From Candidatus Bipolaricaulota bacterium (GTDB taxonomy: Bacteria > Bipolaricaulota > Bipolaricaulia > Bipolaricaulales > Bipolaricaulaceae), in NCBI GenBank assembly GCA_030550535.1, contig JAUQPF010000046.1, positions 1-64,000 of the forward strand: a DNA stretch of 64,000 bases, given 5' to 3'. Within the stretch, counting starts at the first letter, position 1. Each line of letters opens with the position of its first letter. The notes under the pieces are model-generated. The model did not search any database and was not told the origin of the DNA. It saw only the letters and a program-made list of their open reading frames with translations. The position numbers and the translations under genes were made by a program. Of the stretch, positions 1 to 8,927 are shown piece after piece.

Positions 1-796
1 CGTACTTTTCGGCCACATCGTGGTAAGGGAGGAGTTCGACCCTTTGGATCCCTTTCCCCAGCTCGGCAAGGAAGGAAAGGAGCGCCTGGATGTTCCGCTC
101 GGTGTCGGTGATTCCGGGGATGAGGGGGACGCGCACGACCACGGGCCGGCGGAGTTCCACGAGCCGGCGGAGGTTTTCGTGGATGAGGCGGTTGGGCACC
201 CCGGTATAGCGGCGGTGCTCCTCCGCATCCATGGGCTTCAGGTCGAAGAGGAAGAGGTCCGTGAGGGGCGCGATCTCCTCCAAGACGGCGGGCGGGGCGA
301 AGCCGGAGGTGTCCACCACCGTGTGCATCCCTTGCTCTTTACAGGCCTTCAAGGCCGCGCGGAGGAAATCCGGCTGGAACAGGGGTTCCCCGCCGGAGAA
401 GGTGACCCCGCCCCCGGACCGATCGTAAAGAAGGACGTCCCTTTCCAGGGTGGAAAGGAGCTCCTCCACGGCGATGCGTTTTCCCAACAGGCGCCAGGCC
501 CCGCTTGGGCAGGCCTCCGCGCACCTTCCGCAGCCCAGGCACTTCCCCCGGTCCACCTGGGGCTTTCCCCTCGGCTCCCCGCGGATGGCGCCCTCCGGGC
601 AGACCTTAGCGCAGGTGCCGCACCCCAGGCACCGGTACTCAAAGAACATGAGCTCGGGGTTGGGGGAGATCCCCTCGGGGTTATGGCACCAAAGGCAGCG
701 CAGGGGGCAACCCTTGAGGAAGACCGTGGTGCGGATCCCTGGGCCATCGTGCACGGAGAAGCGCTGGATATCGAAAATGACTCCGGTTTCGTTCAT
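1..796 (-). CDS. Glycyl-radical enzyme activating protein (radical SAM), partial
   Basis: Not in the ORF track because it runs off the left edge; I translated it from the sequence. About 265 residues are visible, starting at ATG 796. Residues 30-37 are the radical SAM cluster motif CPLRCLWC (CxxxCxxC). They are followed by two ferredoxin-type 4Fe-4S motifs (CLGCGTCAKVCP and CLGCGRCAEACP) and by SGGEPLFQ. This is the layout of PflA-type activases that use SAM to place the glycyl radical on a partner enzyme. The partner is the upstream gene: its TGA and this ATG share one base (TGATG), so translation is coupled. The C-terminus is missing only because the window ends. Confidence 0.95.
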   Translation of the reverse strand, partial: MNETGVIFDIQRFSVHDGPGIRTTVFLKGCPLRCLWCHNPEGISPNPELMFFEYRCLGCGTCAKVCPEGAIRGEPRGKPQVDRGKCLGCGRCAEACPSGAWRLLGKRIAVEELLSTLERDVLLYDRSGGGVTFSGGEPLFQPDFLRAALKACKEQGMHTVVDTSGFAPPAVLEEIAPLTDLFLFDLKPMDAEEHRRYTGVPNRLIHENLRRLVELRRPVVVRVPLIPGITDTERNIQALLSFLAELGKGIQRVELLPYHDVAEKY

Positions 797-3213
797 CACC
801 AATGTTTGTGTTCGGTGCGGGCGATGATCTCCTCTTGGAGCCCACGGGGCAGGTTCACGAAGTAGTCGCTGTAGCCGGCCACCCGCACCATGAGGTCCTG
901 GAAGTCCTGGGGCCGCTTTTGCGCCTCGCGCAAAAGCTCGGCGCTCACCACGTTGAACTGCACGTGGTGCCCGCCCAGATTGAAGAAGACGCGAATGAGC
1001 TGGGCCAGCTTCCTTAGGCTTTCCTCGTCGGCGAGAAGATCCGGGGAGAGTTTCTGGTTGAGGAGGGCCCCGCCAGTCTTGTCCCAGTCGCACTTGGCGA
1101 CGGAACGAAACACCGCGGCAATCCCCTTGCGATCCGTGCCCTGGACTGGGGAGACGCCCTCGGAGACCGGAGTGCCCGCCTTCCGGCCATCGGGCGTGGC
1201 CCCGGTAACTTTGCCGAAGTACACGTGCACGGTGGTGGGGAGGAAGTACACCCGGCGGGAGGCCCGCCGCACCGGCGTGGGCGGGAAGCTCTCCACCAAA
1301 CGCACCACCTCATCCACGATGGCCTTGGCAATGGAATCGGCATAGTCGTCGTCCTCCCCGTAGTGCGGGGATTTGTTGAGGAGGATCTGACGGGTGATCT
1401 CGTAGGGGCCAGAGAAATCGGCCTCCAGGGCCTTGAGGAGCTCCTCCATGGTGAAGGTGCGGCGCTCGAACACGTGGAGTTTCAGGGCCGCAAGGGCGTT
1501 GGTCAGGGTGCCCAGGCCCACGATCTGGAGGTACTGGGTGTTGTAGCGGGCCCCTCCCGCGTTGTAGTCCCGGGCGTTCCGCACACAGTCCTCGATCCAC
1601 AGGGACAGAAACGGCACAGGAAGATGGTGGGCGTAGAGGGCCTCGATGATGTCGTTCCCGCGCATTTTCACGCCCACGAAGTACGCGAGCTGCCGCAGGA
1701 ACGCGCGCCAAAGCTCCTCATAGGTTTTGAAGTGGCGAGGGTCGCCGGTCTCGATCCCCACCCTCTTCCCCGTGCGGGGATCCACCCCGTTGTGCAGGGT
1801 GATCTCCAGGATCTTGGGGAGGTTAAGGTAGCCCGTGAGGATGTAGCACTCCTTTCCGAAGGCCCCGGTCTCCACACAGCCGCTCACCCCCGCGGTGCGC
1901 GCGTCCTCCAGGGTCTTCCCCTGGCGCAGCATCTTCACCACAACCCCGTCGAAGTTGAAGAGCGGGGGCTCCCCGAAACCGGGGGCCACGACCGCGAGCG
2001 CCCGAAAAAGGAACCGGTCCGGAGTCCTGTTGCTGATGAGGACCGCGGTGTTGGGCTGAAGCGTCCGCATCTCCTCAAGGACCTCGAGGATGAGGTAGGA
2101 AAGCTCGTTCACCCCGTCGCTTCCGTCGGGCTTGAGCCCGCCCAGGTTGAGCTTGGAGAAGTCGTTGTAGGTGAAGCTCTCCTCGGCCGTGACCCCCACT
2201 TTGGGCACGGCCGGCTGGTTGTTGAACTTAAGCCAGAACGCCTGGAGGAGCTCCTTGGCCCGCTCCCGGGTGAGCCTCCCCTCCTCGAGGTCGCGCTTGT
2301 AGAAGGGATAGAGGTGCTGGTCGATGCGGCCGGGGCTGAAGGAGTCCCAGGGGTTCGTCTCGTAGGTGATCCCCACATGGATGAACCAGTAGTGCTGGAG
2401 GGCCTCCCAGAAGGTGCGGGGCGCGTGGGCCGGAACCCACCGGCAGATCCGGGCCATCTCCTCAAGCTCCTCCTTCCTTTGGGGGTCCGTCTCCGCTTGC
2501 GCCATCTCCTCGAGCTTTTGGGCGTAGCGGGAGGCATAGATGAGGAGGGCATCGGCCACGATGTCCATGGCCTGAAGCTCCGCGCGTTTCTCCTCATACT
2601 CGGGATCCGCAGGGTCCAAACGCTTCAGGACCTCGGCGATCTCGGCTTTGATGTCGAGGAGCCCCTTTTGGAACACGCGCTCGCCTCCAGCAGTGTGGCC
2701 GGGGGCCCGTTGCTCCATGAACTCCGTCCATACCCCGGCCTCGTAGGCGGCGTGCCACTCCGGCGGAAGGCTTTTAAAGAGGAGGTCGCGCAGGGATTGG
2801 CCGCGCCAGTAAGGGATGATCTCCTCGGCGTACAGGCGCTTCGTTTCCTCGTCCACCCGGTAGGGCATCTTCTCCCGGGTGTGGAGGATCTCCAGGTCCG
2901 CGAGGCTGTGGACGCAGATCTCGGGGTAAGTGGGGACCCTTTTGGGGCCGGTGCCGCGCAGGCCCACGATGAGCTGCCCCTCCTCGAGGGGCAGGCTCAC
3001 CCGCTCCATCAGGTACTTGAAGGCCAAAGCCCGCTGGATGGGGACCGGGAGCCCTTGGGCTTCTCCGGATTTGTAGAACTCCGTGAGGAGGCGGGCGCGT
3101 TCCGCGCACACCCAAACTTCTGTCTGCACGCTCTCCTCCCGCAGGCGGGCGATGCGGGCGTTCAGGGGTTTCACGGTTTTACGCCGCCGCTCCACCTCGA
3201 TTTCCAAAGCCAT
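796..3213 (-). CDS. Glycyl radical enzyme, HypD-like (4-hydroxyproline dehydratase subgroup?)
   Basis: 805 residues, full length for the PFL/glycerol dehydratase/HypD superfamily. The thiyl-radical motif GCVETG gives Cys446 and Glu448. The C-terminal glycyl loop VAGYSDYFVNL puts the radical on about Gly780. The block after the active-site Cys (GAFGKECYILTGYLNLPK) resembles, from memory, HypD and PFL2-type dehydratases more than pyruvate formate-lyase or choline lyase. HypD converts trans-4-hydroxy-L-proline to pyrroline-5-carboxylate. The enzyme is oxygen-sensitive and cytoplasmic. The activase follows in the same operon and a DMT permease precedes it, 36 bases upstream. The start has an AAGGGGG ribosome site and a TATAGT box lies just before it. 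Superfamily is certain; substrate is inference. Confidence 0.95.
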   Translation of the reverse strand: MALEIEVERRRKTVKPLNARIARLREESVQTEVWVCAERARLLTEFYKSGEAQGLPVPIQRALAFKYLMERVSLPLEEGQLIVGLRGTGPKRVPTYPEICVHSLADLEILHTREKMPYRVDEETKRLYAEEIIPYWRGQSLRDLLFKSLPPEWHAAYEAGVWTEFMEQRAPGHTAGGERVFQKGLLDIKAEIAEVLKRLDPADPEYEEKRAELQAMDIVADALLIYASRYAQKLEEMAQAETDPQRKEELEEMARICRWVPAHAPRTFWEALQHYWFIHVGITYETNPWDSFSPGRIDQHLYPFYKRDLEEGRLTRERAKELLQAFWLKFNNQPAVPKVGVTAEESFTYNDFSKLNLGGLKPDGSDGVNELSYLILEVLEEMRTLQPNTAVLISNRTPDRFLFRALAVVAPGFGEPPLFNFDGVVVKMLRQGKTLEDARTAGVSGCVETGAFGKECYILTGYLNLPKILEITLHNGVDPRTGKRVGIETGDPRHFKTYEELWRAFLRQLAYFVGVKMRGNDIIEALYAHHLPVPFLSLWIEDCVRNARDYNAGGARYNTQYLQIVGLGTLTNALAALKLHVFERRTFTMEELLKALEADFSGPYEITRQILLNKSPHYGEDDDYADSIAKAIVDEVVRLVESFPPTPVRRASRRVYFLPTTVHVYFGKVTGATPDGRKAGTPVSEGVSPVQGTDRKGIAAVFRSVAKCDWDKTGGALLNQKLSPDLLADEESLRKLAQLIRVFFNLGGHHVQFNVVSAELLREAQKRPQDFQDLMVRVAGYSDYFVNLPRGLQEEIIARTEHKHW

Positions 3214-3249
3214 GCCGTCCCCCTTAGGGCACTATATGCCGCGGGATCC

Positions 3250-4095
3250 TCAGGAGCAAGGGCCCTGAACCCGCAGGTTGCCCAGGATGGCGCCCGCCAC
3301 GATGAGGGCCGCGCCCAAGCTCGCGGTGGCCGTGAGCGTCTCCTTCCACCAAAAATGCGCCACCAATGCGGCCACCCCCGGCTCCAAGGTGGCCAGGATC
3401 ACGGCCTGAGTGGCGGGAAGGCGGCGCAGCCCCGCAAAGTACAGGGTGTACGCGCCGTACGTGGAGAAGACGGCGAGGAAGAGGAGTGCTCCCCAGGCCA
3501 TCCCGCTTTTGGGATGGAATTCCACGAAAGGCAAAAGGGTCAGGATTCCCGCGGGAAGGGCATAGGAAAACACCAAGGGGATGGGGTGTCGGAGGAGCGC
3601 GCGTTTGCCCCAAAGGTAGTAGAGAGCGTAGGAGAAGCCGGCGAGAAGCCCGAACCCCAGGCCCAAGGGGTGGAACTGGGCCTCGCCGGGATGGCTGACC
3701 AGGACGACCCCGAGAAGGGAGAGGGCCACGGCCAGACCCCGCGGGAAGGTGAGGCGCTCGCCCAAAACGAAAGGGGAGAGGAGCGCCACCCAGACGGGCG
3801 CGGTGTACAAAAGGATGGCGGCTAGGGCCGCGCCCCCAAAGCGGATGGCCATTTGATAAGCCCCGTAAAACAGGGTGATCCCCACAAGCCCAAAGGGCAG
3901 GAAGGTCCGCAGGTCTTTGGGGCGGAACCGGAGCTCGTGGCGGAAGGCGGCATGGGCCAAAAACAAGGGGTAGGCCAAGAGCGCCCGAAAGAACGCGACC
4001 TCCAAGGGGGCCAGCCCCTCTTGGAAGGCCAGGCGGGAAACGGGGCCGATCAAGCCCCAGAACGCCGCGGCCCCCAGCATCGCGAGGTGCCCCAT
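3250..4095 (-). CDS. EamA/DMT-superfamily permease
   Basis: 281 residues, strongly hydrophobic throughout, with about ten predicted membrane segments in two EamA repeats (residues about 3-130 and 140-275). The repeats carry the usual internal signatures: FWGLIGPVSR near the N-terminus and LRRLPATQAVILATLEPGVAAL in the second repeat. The family exports or imports amino acids, nucleosides or other metabolites across the inner membrane. It is the first gene of the operon with the glycyl radical enzyme and its activase, so a substrate or product of that enzyme is a reasonable cargo (inference). There is no Shine-Dalgarno sequence; a perfect TATAAT sits 8 bases before the ATG, implying a leaderless transcript. 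Confidence 0.9.
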   Translation of the reverse strand: MGHLAMLGAAAFWGLIGPVSRLAFQEGLAPLEVAFFRALLAYPLFLAHAAFRHELRFRPKDLRTFLPFGLVGITLFYGAYQMAIRFGGAALAAILLYTAPVWVALLSPFVLGERLTFPRGLAVALSLLGVVLVSHPGEAQFHPLGLGFGLLAGFSYALYYLWGKRALLRHPIPLVFSYALPAGILTLLPFVEFHPKSGMAWGALLFLAVFSTYGAYTLYFAGLRRLPATQAVILATLEPGVAALVAHFWWKETLTATASLGAALIVAGAILGNLRVQGPCS

Positions 4096-4103
4096 GGGCC
4101 GGG

Positions 4104-4109
4104 ATTATA
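4104..4109 (-). promoter_or_regulatory. -10 box TATAAT, leaderless promoter of the DMT/GRE operon
   Basis: Read on the minus strand, TATAAT is followed by exactly 8 bases and then the ATG of the DMT permease. Normal -10 to start-site spacing would put the first mRNA base at or next to the start codon. No convincing -35 was seen. It faces the livK promoter in the same 138-base intergenic region. Confidence 0.6.
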
Positions 4110-4140
4110 GAACCCCCTTCCTGCGCGGAGGAAGTCGCGC

Positions 4141-4170
4141 TTGACAGGCTGTTTGGCTTCGCCCTACCAT
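4141..4170 (+). promoter_or_regulatory. Promoter TTGACA-18-TACCAT for the liv operon
   Basis: A consensus -35 TTGACA (4141-4146) and a -10-like TACCAT (4165-4170) are separated by 18 bases. Predicted initiation near 4177 leaves a leader of about 57 bases that contains the strong AAAGGAGGT ribosome site before livK (4218-4226). It is divergent from the DMT/glycyl-radical operon, so one regulatory region may serve both directions. Confidence 0.55.
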
Positions 4171-4233
4171 CCTGAGGAAAGGAGGTGAGGGAAAAGCTTT
4201 TTGGGACCGACGGACCAAAAGGAGGTGGGTTGC

Positions 4234-5400
4234 ATGCGCGCGTTCATTTGTGGTCTGGTATTGGTGGCGGTGAGTGCTTGGGCTCAACCCATTCTCATCG
4301 GTTTTCAGGGGCCGCTCACGGGGCCCTGGGCAGTGGAAGGCGACTGGGCACTGAAGTCCGTGCAAATTGCCGTCGAGATTGTGAACGCTCGCGGCGGAAT
4401 CCTTGGTCGTCCCATTCAGCTCGTGGTGGAGGACGACGGCGGGACGCCCAAGGGCGGGACCTTGGCCGCGCAAAAATTGATCGCCGCCGGTGTGAAGTTC
4501 GTGGTGGGCACCTACGGCTCCATGGTGTGCATGCCCTCCAGCGAGCTCTACGAGGAGGAAGGGGTTCTCCACATCAACTACGGCTGCACCCGGGTGGACC
4601 TCTCCGCCCGCGGCTTTGGGTACTACTTCCGCACCTCCGGCCGGGATGACTCCCAGGCCCGCTTCTTCGTGGAGTACGTGATCCCCCTCTTTGGCGCCAA
4701 AAGGATCGCCGTGATGCACGACAACACCGCGTACGCCCTGGGCGTGGCCGAGGACGTCCTGCGCTACCTGAAGCCCCTTTTGGACGCCGGAGAGGTGCAG
4801 CTTGTCTACTACGACGCCATCATGCCCGGGGAGCGCGACCACACCCCCGCCCTCACGGCCCTGCGCGACGCCAACCCTGACATCTGGTACTACACCGGTT
4901 ACTACCCCGAGTGGGCCCTGCTTCTGCGCCAGGGGAAGGACCTCGGTCTGGATTGGAAGAAGATCAAGGCCGTGGGTTCCAACGCTTGCCCCATCTCGGA
5001 GACCGTGAAGATCGCGGGCCTGGACGCGGTGGTGGGGGCGATGATCACCCAGGAGCCCCTCCCGGCGTTCCTCGTGGAGAAGTATCCTTTGGCCAAAGAG
5101 TTCGTGGCCGCCTACGAGGCCAAGTTCGGCCCCATCCACGACAGCCCCTGGGCCACCTATGCCGCAGACGCCATCTTCACCTTGGCCTTCGCCATCGAGG
5201 CCACGAAGTCCTTGGATCCCGCGGTGGTGGCCCGCTACCTGCGCAGCGGCAAGGTCGTGGGCGAGGGCATCACCGGGCCCTTGAGCTTCAGCCCCGAGGG
5301 CGACCGTCTGGGCGTGCCCTACATGCTCCTCATCTGCGACGAGAAGGGCGAAAGCGCGCGCTTTGATCCCGCGGTGCACGGGCACCTCGTGGGCTTGTGA
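4234..5400 (+). CDS. livK: Branched-chain-amino-acid-type ABC substrate-binding protein
   Basis: 388 residues from ATG 4234. The track starts at TTG 4201, but AAAGGAGGT lies 7 bases before 4234 and the signal peptide (MRAFICGLVLVAVSAWAQ) begins there. The mature protein starts with the type I periplasmic-binding fold typical of Leu/Ile/Val receptors (PILIGFQGPLTGPWA, then RGGILGRPIQLVVEDD). It should capture an amino acid or related amide in the periplasm and deliver it to LivHM. It heads livKHMGF and is separated from livH by 96 bases with a hairpin, which fits higher expression of the receptor. True ligand is unknown; the two dehydrogenase genes at the operon end suggest an amine or imino acid rather than leucine (inference). 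Confidence 0.93.
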   Translation: MRAFICGLVLVAVSAWAQPILIGFQGPLTGPWAVEGDWALKSVQIAVEIVNARGGILGRPIQLVVEDDGGTPKGGTLAAQKLIAAGVKFVVGTYGSMVCMPSSELYEEEGVLHINYGCTRVDLSARGFGYYFRTSGRDDSQARFFVEYVIPLFGAKRIAVMHDNTAYALGVAEDVLRYLKPLLDAGEVQLVYYDAIMPGERDHTPALTALRDANPDIWYYTGYYPEWALLLRQGKDLGLDWKKIKAVGSNACPISETVKIAGLDAVVGAMITQEPLPAFLVEKYPLAKEFVAAYEAKFGPIHDSPWATYAADAIFTLAFAIEATKSLDPAVVARYLRSGKVVGEGITGPLSFSPEGDRLGVPYMLLICDEKGESARFDPAVHGHLVGL

Positions 5401-5442
5401 GGGAGAGGAGGGGGTCGGGGCGAGCCCTGGCCCCCTCTTCCC
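5401..5442 (+). repeat. Imperfect GC-rich hairpin between livK and livH
   Basis: GAGAGGAGGGGG and CCCCCTCTTCCC face each other around an inner GGG/CCC pair with a short loop. There is no T-run, so it is more likely an mRNA-stabilising or attenuating structure that separates the abundant receptor message from the permease genes than a full terminator. Pairing is imperfect. Confidence 0.4.
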
Positions 5443-5496
5443 ATGCCTGCGGGCCAAGGGGAACGCTAGCGGGGCTGGTCAGAGGAGGAGCGCACG

Positions 5497-6408
5497 ATGC
5501 TGACCTTCGTGCAGCAGCTTCTGAACGGCCTTACCATCGGTTCCTTCTACGCGTTCGTGGCCCTGGGTTACTCCCTCATCTACGCGATCCTCAAGCTCAT
5601 CAACTTCGCCCACGGCGATCTCTTTGGGCTTGGGGCCTATTTGGGCTACACGGTCTTCGTGTACGCCTCCGGTGTCGTGGGGCGAACGCTGGGGTTGTGG
5701 GGGCTTTTGCCCATGGGCTTCGCCGCTGCTGCCCTGGGCACGGCGTGTGCCGGCTTGGTCATCGAACGCGTGGCCTACCGCCCCATCTATCCCATCGGCC
5801 GCCTCCCCGCCGTGGTCTCCGCCCTGGGCATGGCCATCTTCCTCTCCAACTTCATCATGGCCGTGTGGGGGCCGCGCTACCTCGCCTACCAAGAAAGCTT
5901 CATCCCTACAGGCTTTTGGCAGATAGGGGAGTTCAAAATCCGCGTGTTGCAGGTGCTGATCCTCGTGAGCTCCCTTGTGCTTTTGGGCGTGTTGTACTTC
6001 GTGGTGGAGAGGACCACGTTTGGGGCAGCGGTGCGGGCCGTGGCCCTGGACCGGGAGACCGCGGCCCTCATGGGCATTGATTTCTTGAAGGTCATTCGTT
6101 TTGCGTTTGCTGTGGGGCCGGCCTTGGGTGCGATCGCCGGCGTCTTCGTGGGCATGTACTACCGCCAGATCAACTTCACCATGGGCTGGGTGTACGGGCT
6201 CAAGGCCTTCACCGCCACGATCCTGGGCGGGATTGGCAACATCCCCGGGGCCATGGTAGGGGGGATCCTTCTTGGACTCCTTGAGGCCCTGACCGCGGGG
6301 TACATCTCCGCGGCCTGGAAAGATGTCTTCGTGTTCGCTGCCCTCATGCTCCTGCTCATCTTCCGGCCCACCGGCCTCCTTGGGGAGAAGGTGGCGGAGA
6401 AGGTATGA
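5497..6408 (+). CDS. livH: Branched-chain amino acid ABC permease LivH
   Basis: 303 residues, polytopic, with the family opening LLNGLTIGSFYAFVALGYSLIY and the conserved INFAHGDLFGLGAY loop. The C-terminal GGIGNIPGAMVGGILLGLLE is the cytoplasmic coupling segment of LivH permeases. It forms the membrane channel with LivM. An AGAGGAGG ribosome site lies 8 bases before ATG 5497. Its stop overlaps the livM start (ATGA), so the two permease halves are translationally coupled. Length and motif order are normal for the family. Confidence 0.95.
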   Translation: MLTFVQQLLNGLTIGSFYAFVALGYSLIYAILKLINFAHGDLFGLGAYLGYTVFVYASGVVGRTLGLWGLLPMGFAAAALGTACAGLVIERVAYRPIYPIGRLPAVVSALGMAIFLSNFIMAVWGPRYLAYQESFIPTGFWQIGEFKIRVLQVLILVSSLVLLGVLYFVVERTTFGAAVRAVALDRETAALMGIDFLKVIRFAFAVGPALGAIAGVFVGMYYRQINFTMGWVYGLKAFTATILGGIGNIPGAMVGGILLGLLEALTAGYISAAWKDVFVFAALMLLLIFRPTGLLGEKVAEKV

Positions 6409-7385
6409 ATCTAGTGCGCCTGAGGAATTTCGCCGCGCATAAGCCCGTGCGGGTCGCGCTTTTCTTCCTCGTCTTTGGTTTTCTCGTGTCCTTCCCGTTT
6501 TGGGCCTCGCGGTACTGGGTGGACGTGGGCTTCTATGTGGGCCTCTACGCGCTTTTGGGGCTGGGATTGAATGTGATCCTCGGGGAAGTGGGGTTGTTCA
6601 ACCTGGGGCACGCGGCGTTTTGGGCCATCGGTGCCTACACCACGGCCATCTTGAACGTGCGCTTTGGCCTGCCCACCCTCGCGCTCCTTCCCATCTCCGC
6701 CCTTGTGGCCGCGGGCTGCGCCTGGCTCGTGAGCTCACCCATCATCCACTTGCGCGGCGATTATCTTTGTATCGTGACCATCGCCCTTGGGGAGATCGTG
6801 CGTCTTGTGCTCATCAATAACCCCGGGGGGCTTACGGGCGGCCCCAACGGGGTGGTGGGCATCGCCCGCCCCGCCTTCTTGGGCCACGTGATCCGCACCC
6901 CCATGGACTTCTACTTCTTGGTGTGGGCGGTGGTGGCCGTCTGTGCCCTTGCGCTTCGCCAGCTCCAGCGCTCCCGCATCGGCCGGGCCTGGAACTACAT
7001 TCGGGAGGACGAGATCGCTGCGGAGTCCATGGGCGTAGACGTGCGGGCTCTGAAGCTTTTGGCCTTCGTGCTCGGAGCGGCCCTGGCGGGCCTGGCCGGC
7101 AACATCTTCGCCGCCAAGATGCGCATGGTCTCCCCCGACAGCTTCACGTTCATGGAGTCCTGTTTGATGTTCTGCATCGTCCTCCTTGGGGGGATGGGCT
7201 CCGTTCCTGGGACGATCGTGGGAGCAGCTTTGGTCGTGCTCTTTCCCGAGGTCTTCCGACCCGTGGCCCAGTACCGGCTGCTCTTTTTCGGGTTGGCGTT
7301 GGCGGCCACCATGTACTTCCGGCCGGGCGGCCTTTGGCCGCGCCGCCGCGCCGTGGAGTTCCTCGTGGAGCGCCCAGGGCGATGA
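6405..7385 (+). CDS. livM: Branched-chain amino acid ABC permease LivM
   Basis: 326 residues. An N-terminal membrane segment precedes the LivM signature LGLGLNVILGEVGLFNLGHAAFWAIGAY, and the conserved GGLTGGPNGVVGI loop follows. The C-terminal GGMGSVPGTIVGAALVVLFPE matches the coupling helix of the family. It pairs with LivH in the inner membrane. It overlaps livH by four bases and livG by four bases. Nothing unusual in length or composition. Confidence 0.95.
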   Translation: MNLVRLRNFAAHKPVRVALFFLVFGFLVSFPFWASRYWVDVGFYVGLYALLGLGLNVILGEVGLFNLGHAAFWAIGAYTTAILNVRFGLPTLALLPISALVAAGCAWLVSSPIIHLRGDYLCIVTIALGEIVRLVLINNPGGLTGGPNGVVGIARPAFLGHVIRTPMDFYFLVWAVVAVCALALRQLQRSRIGRAWNYIREDEIAAESMGVDVRALKLLAFVLGAALAGLAGNIFAAKMRMVSPDSFTFMESCLMFCIVLLGGMGSVPGTIVGAALVVLFPEVFRPVAQYRLLFFGLALAATMYFRPGGLWPRRRAVEFLVERPGR

Positions 7386-8164
7386 GAGACGAAGCCATCC
7401 TGGAGACCCGCGGGATCACCAAGCGCTTTCGGGGTTTGGTGGCCGTGGACCGCTTCGACATCGCCGTGCGGGAGCGCACCATCCATTCCCTCATTGGTCC
7501 GAACGGCGCGGGGAAGACCACGGTGTTCAACGTGATCACCGGGATCTATCGGCCCGAGGAGGGCAAGGTCCTCTTTGCCGGGCAGGTCCTAAACGGGCTC
7601 AAACCCCACGAGATTTTGGCGTTGGGCATCGCCCGTACGTTCCAGAACCCCCGGCTTTTCCGGAACATGACGTGCTTGGAGAACGTGATGGCCGGGCAGC
7701 ATGCCCACGGCCGCGCCGGCTTTTGGGCCTCGCTCCTGCGCTTACCCCACCAGCGCCGGGAGGAGCGGGCCATCCGGGAGCGGGCGGAGGAATGGCTCCG
7801 GAAGCTGAACCTCTGGTACTTCCGCCACGAGCTGGCCCGGAACATCCCCTACGGATGCCAAAAGCTTCTGGAGCTCGCACGAGCTTTGGCCGCCCAGCCC
7901 AAGGTTCTCCTCCTGGACGAGCCCACCTGCGGCCTCAACGAGGCGGAAAAGGAGGCCATGATGGGCTTCATCGAGGGCCTCCCTAAAGAGGGCCTCACCG
8001 TGCTTTTGGTGGAGCACAACATGAACGTGGTCATGGGCCTTTCGGACTGGATCACCGTCATGAACTACGGGAAGAAGATCGCGGAGGGCACACCGGAGGA
8101 GGTCTACAATAACCCCGTGGTGATCGAGGCCTACCTGGGTCGGGGGGAAGAGCGTGCTCCTTAG
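7382..8164 (+). CDS. livG: Branched-chain amino acid ABC ATPase LivG
   Basis: 260 residues from ATG 7382; the track's longer ORF (from 6923) is an artefact of reading upstream of the ATGA overlap with livM. Walker A is GPNGAGKTT, the Q-loop region is ARTFQNPRLF and Walker B is LLLDEPTCGLN. The signature loop is unusual: NIPYGCQKLLELARAL replaces the common LSYGxQR, so Leu-Ser is Ile-Pro and Arg is Lys. Walker motifs are intact, so ATP hydrolysis is still expected. It energises LivHM together with LivF. Confidence 0.95.
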   Translation: MRDEAILETRGITKRFRGLVAVDRFDIAVRERTIHSLIGPNGAGKTTVFNVITGIYRPEEGKVLFAGQVLNGLKPHEILALGIARTFQNPRLFRNMTCLENVMAGQHAHGRAGFWASLLRLPHQRREERAIRERAEEWLRKLNLWYFRHELARNIPYGCQKLLELARALAAQPKVLLLDEPTCGLNEAEKEAMMGFIEGLPKEGLTVLLVEHNMNVVMGLSDWITVMNYGKKIAEGTPEEVYNNPVVIEAYLGRGEERAP

Positions 8165-8927
8165 GGTGGAGAGCGTTTCCGTGGCTTACGGGGCCGTCGA
8201 GGCCTTGAAGTCCGTGTCCCTCTCGGTGGAGGGGGCGGAGATCGTGGCCGTGCTGGGGGCCAACGGCGCGGGGAAGACCACCCTCCTTAAGGCCATATCC
8301 GGCCTCGTTCCTGTGAAATCCGGGGCCATCGTCCACGACGGGAAAAAGCTGCACGGGCTTCCGCCCCACGTGATCGCCCGGCTAGGGGTGGTGCACATCC
8401 CCGAGGGCCGGCGGGTCTTCGCCACCCTCACCGTGGAGGAGAACCTGAACCTTGGGGGCTACGGCTGCCCCAAGGAGGAGGTGGCCCGGGCCAAGGAGCG
8501 GGTGTTCGCGCTTTTCCCGGTGCTCAAGGAACGGCGAAGGCAGCTTGCGGGGACGCTGTCCGGTGGGGAGCAACAGATGCTCGCCATCGGCCGGGGCCTC
8601 ATGCGCTCCCCAAAGCTCATGCTCTTGGACGAGCCCTCCCTGGGCCTGGCCCCTCTTTTGGTGGACCAGGTCTTCTCCACGATCGTGCAGATCAACAAGG
8701 AGGGCGTGCCCATCCTCATCGTGGAGCAGAATGCGCGCAAGGCCCTGAGCATCGCGGATCAGGCGCACATCCTGGAGGTGGGGCGCCTGGTCCTCTCCGG
8801 TCCGGCCCGGGAGCTTGCGGCGGACGAGCGCGTGCGCCAGGCTTACCTAGGCGGCGCCACCTACGAGCGCCGCCGAAGGATTAGGGAGAGCCGTGCGGCT
8901 GGAGAAGCACCCGATCCTCGAGGTTAA
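8154..8927 (+). CDS. livF: Branched-chain amino acid ABC ATPase LivF
   Basis: 257 residues from GTG 8154, overlapping livG by 11 bases. Walker A GANGAGKTT, signature LSGGEQQMLAIGRGLM, Walker B LMLLDEPSLGLAP and switch VEQNARKAL are all standard. The last 12 or so codons overlap the start of the downstream flavoprotein gene by 35 bases. The C-terminal tail after YLGG is longer than usual (about 20 extra residues rich in Arg and Glu), which appears to be a by-product of that overlap. This long overlap ties the transporter tightly to the oxidoreductases. Confidence 0.94.
   Translation: MLLRVESVSVAYGAVEALKSVSLSVEGAEIVAVLGANGAGKTTLLKAISGLVPVKSGAIVHDGKKLHGLPPHVIARLGVVHIPEGRRVFATLTVEENLNLGGYGCPKEEVARAKERVFALFPVLKERRRQLAGTLSGGEQQMLAIGRGLMRSPKLMLLDEPSLGLAPLLVDQVFSTIVQINKEGVPILIVEQNARKALSIADQAHILEVGRLVLSGPARELAADERVRQAYLGGATYERRRRIRESRAAGEAPDPRG

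Noticed and set aside
1225-3825. 866-aa plus-strand ORF and other long antisense ORFs (25958-28927, 37281-38900, 60861-63854, 8881-10248, 4105-5457)
   Set aside because: They lie opposite well-identified genes, are rich in His/Gly/Arg/Pro/Leu with no domain, and arise because GC-rich codons leave few stops on the other strand.
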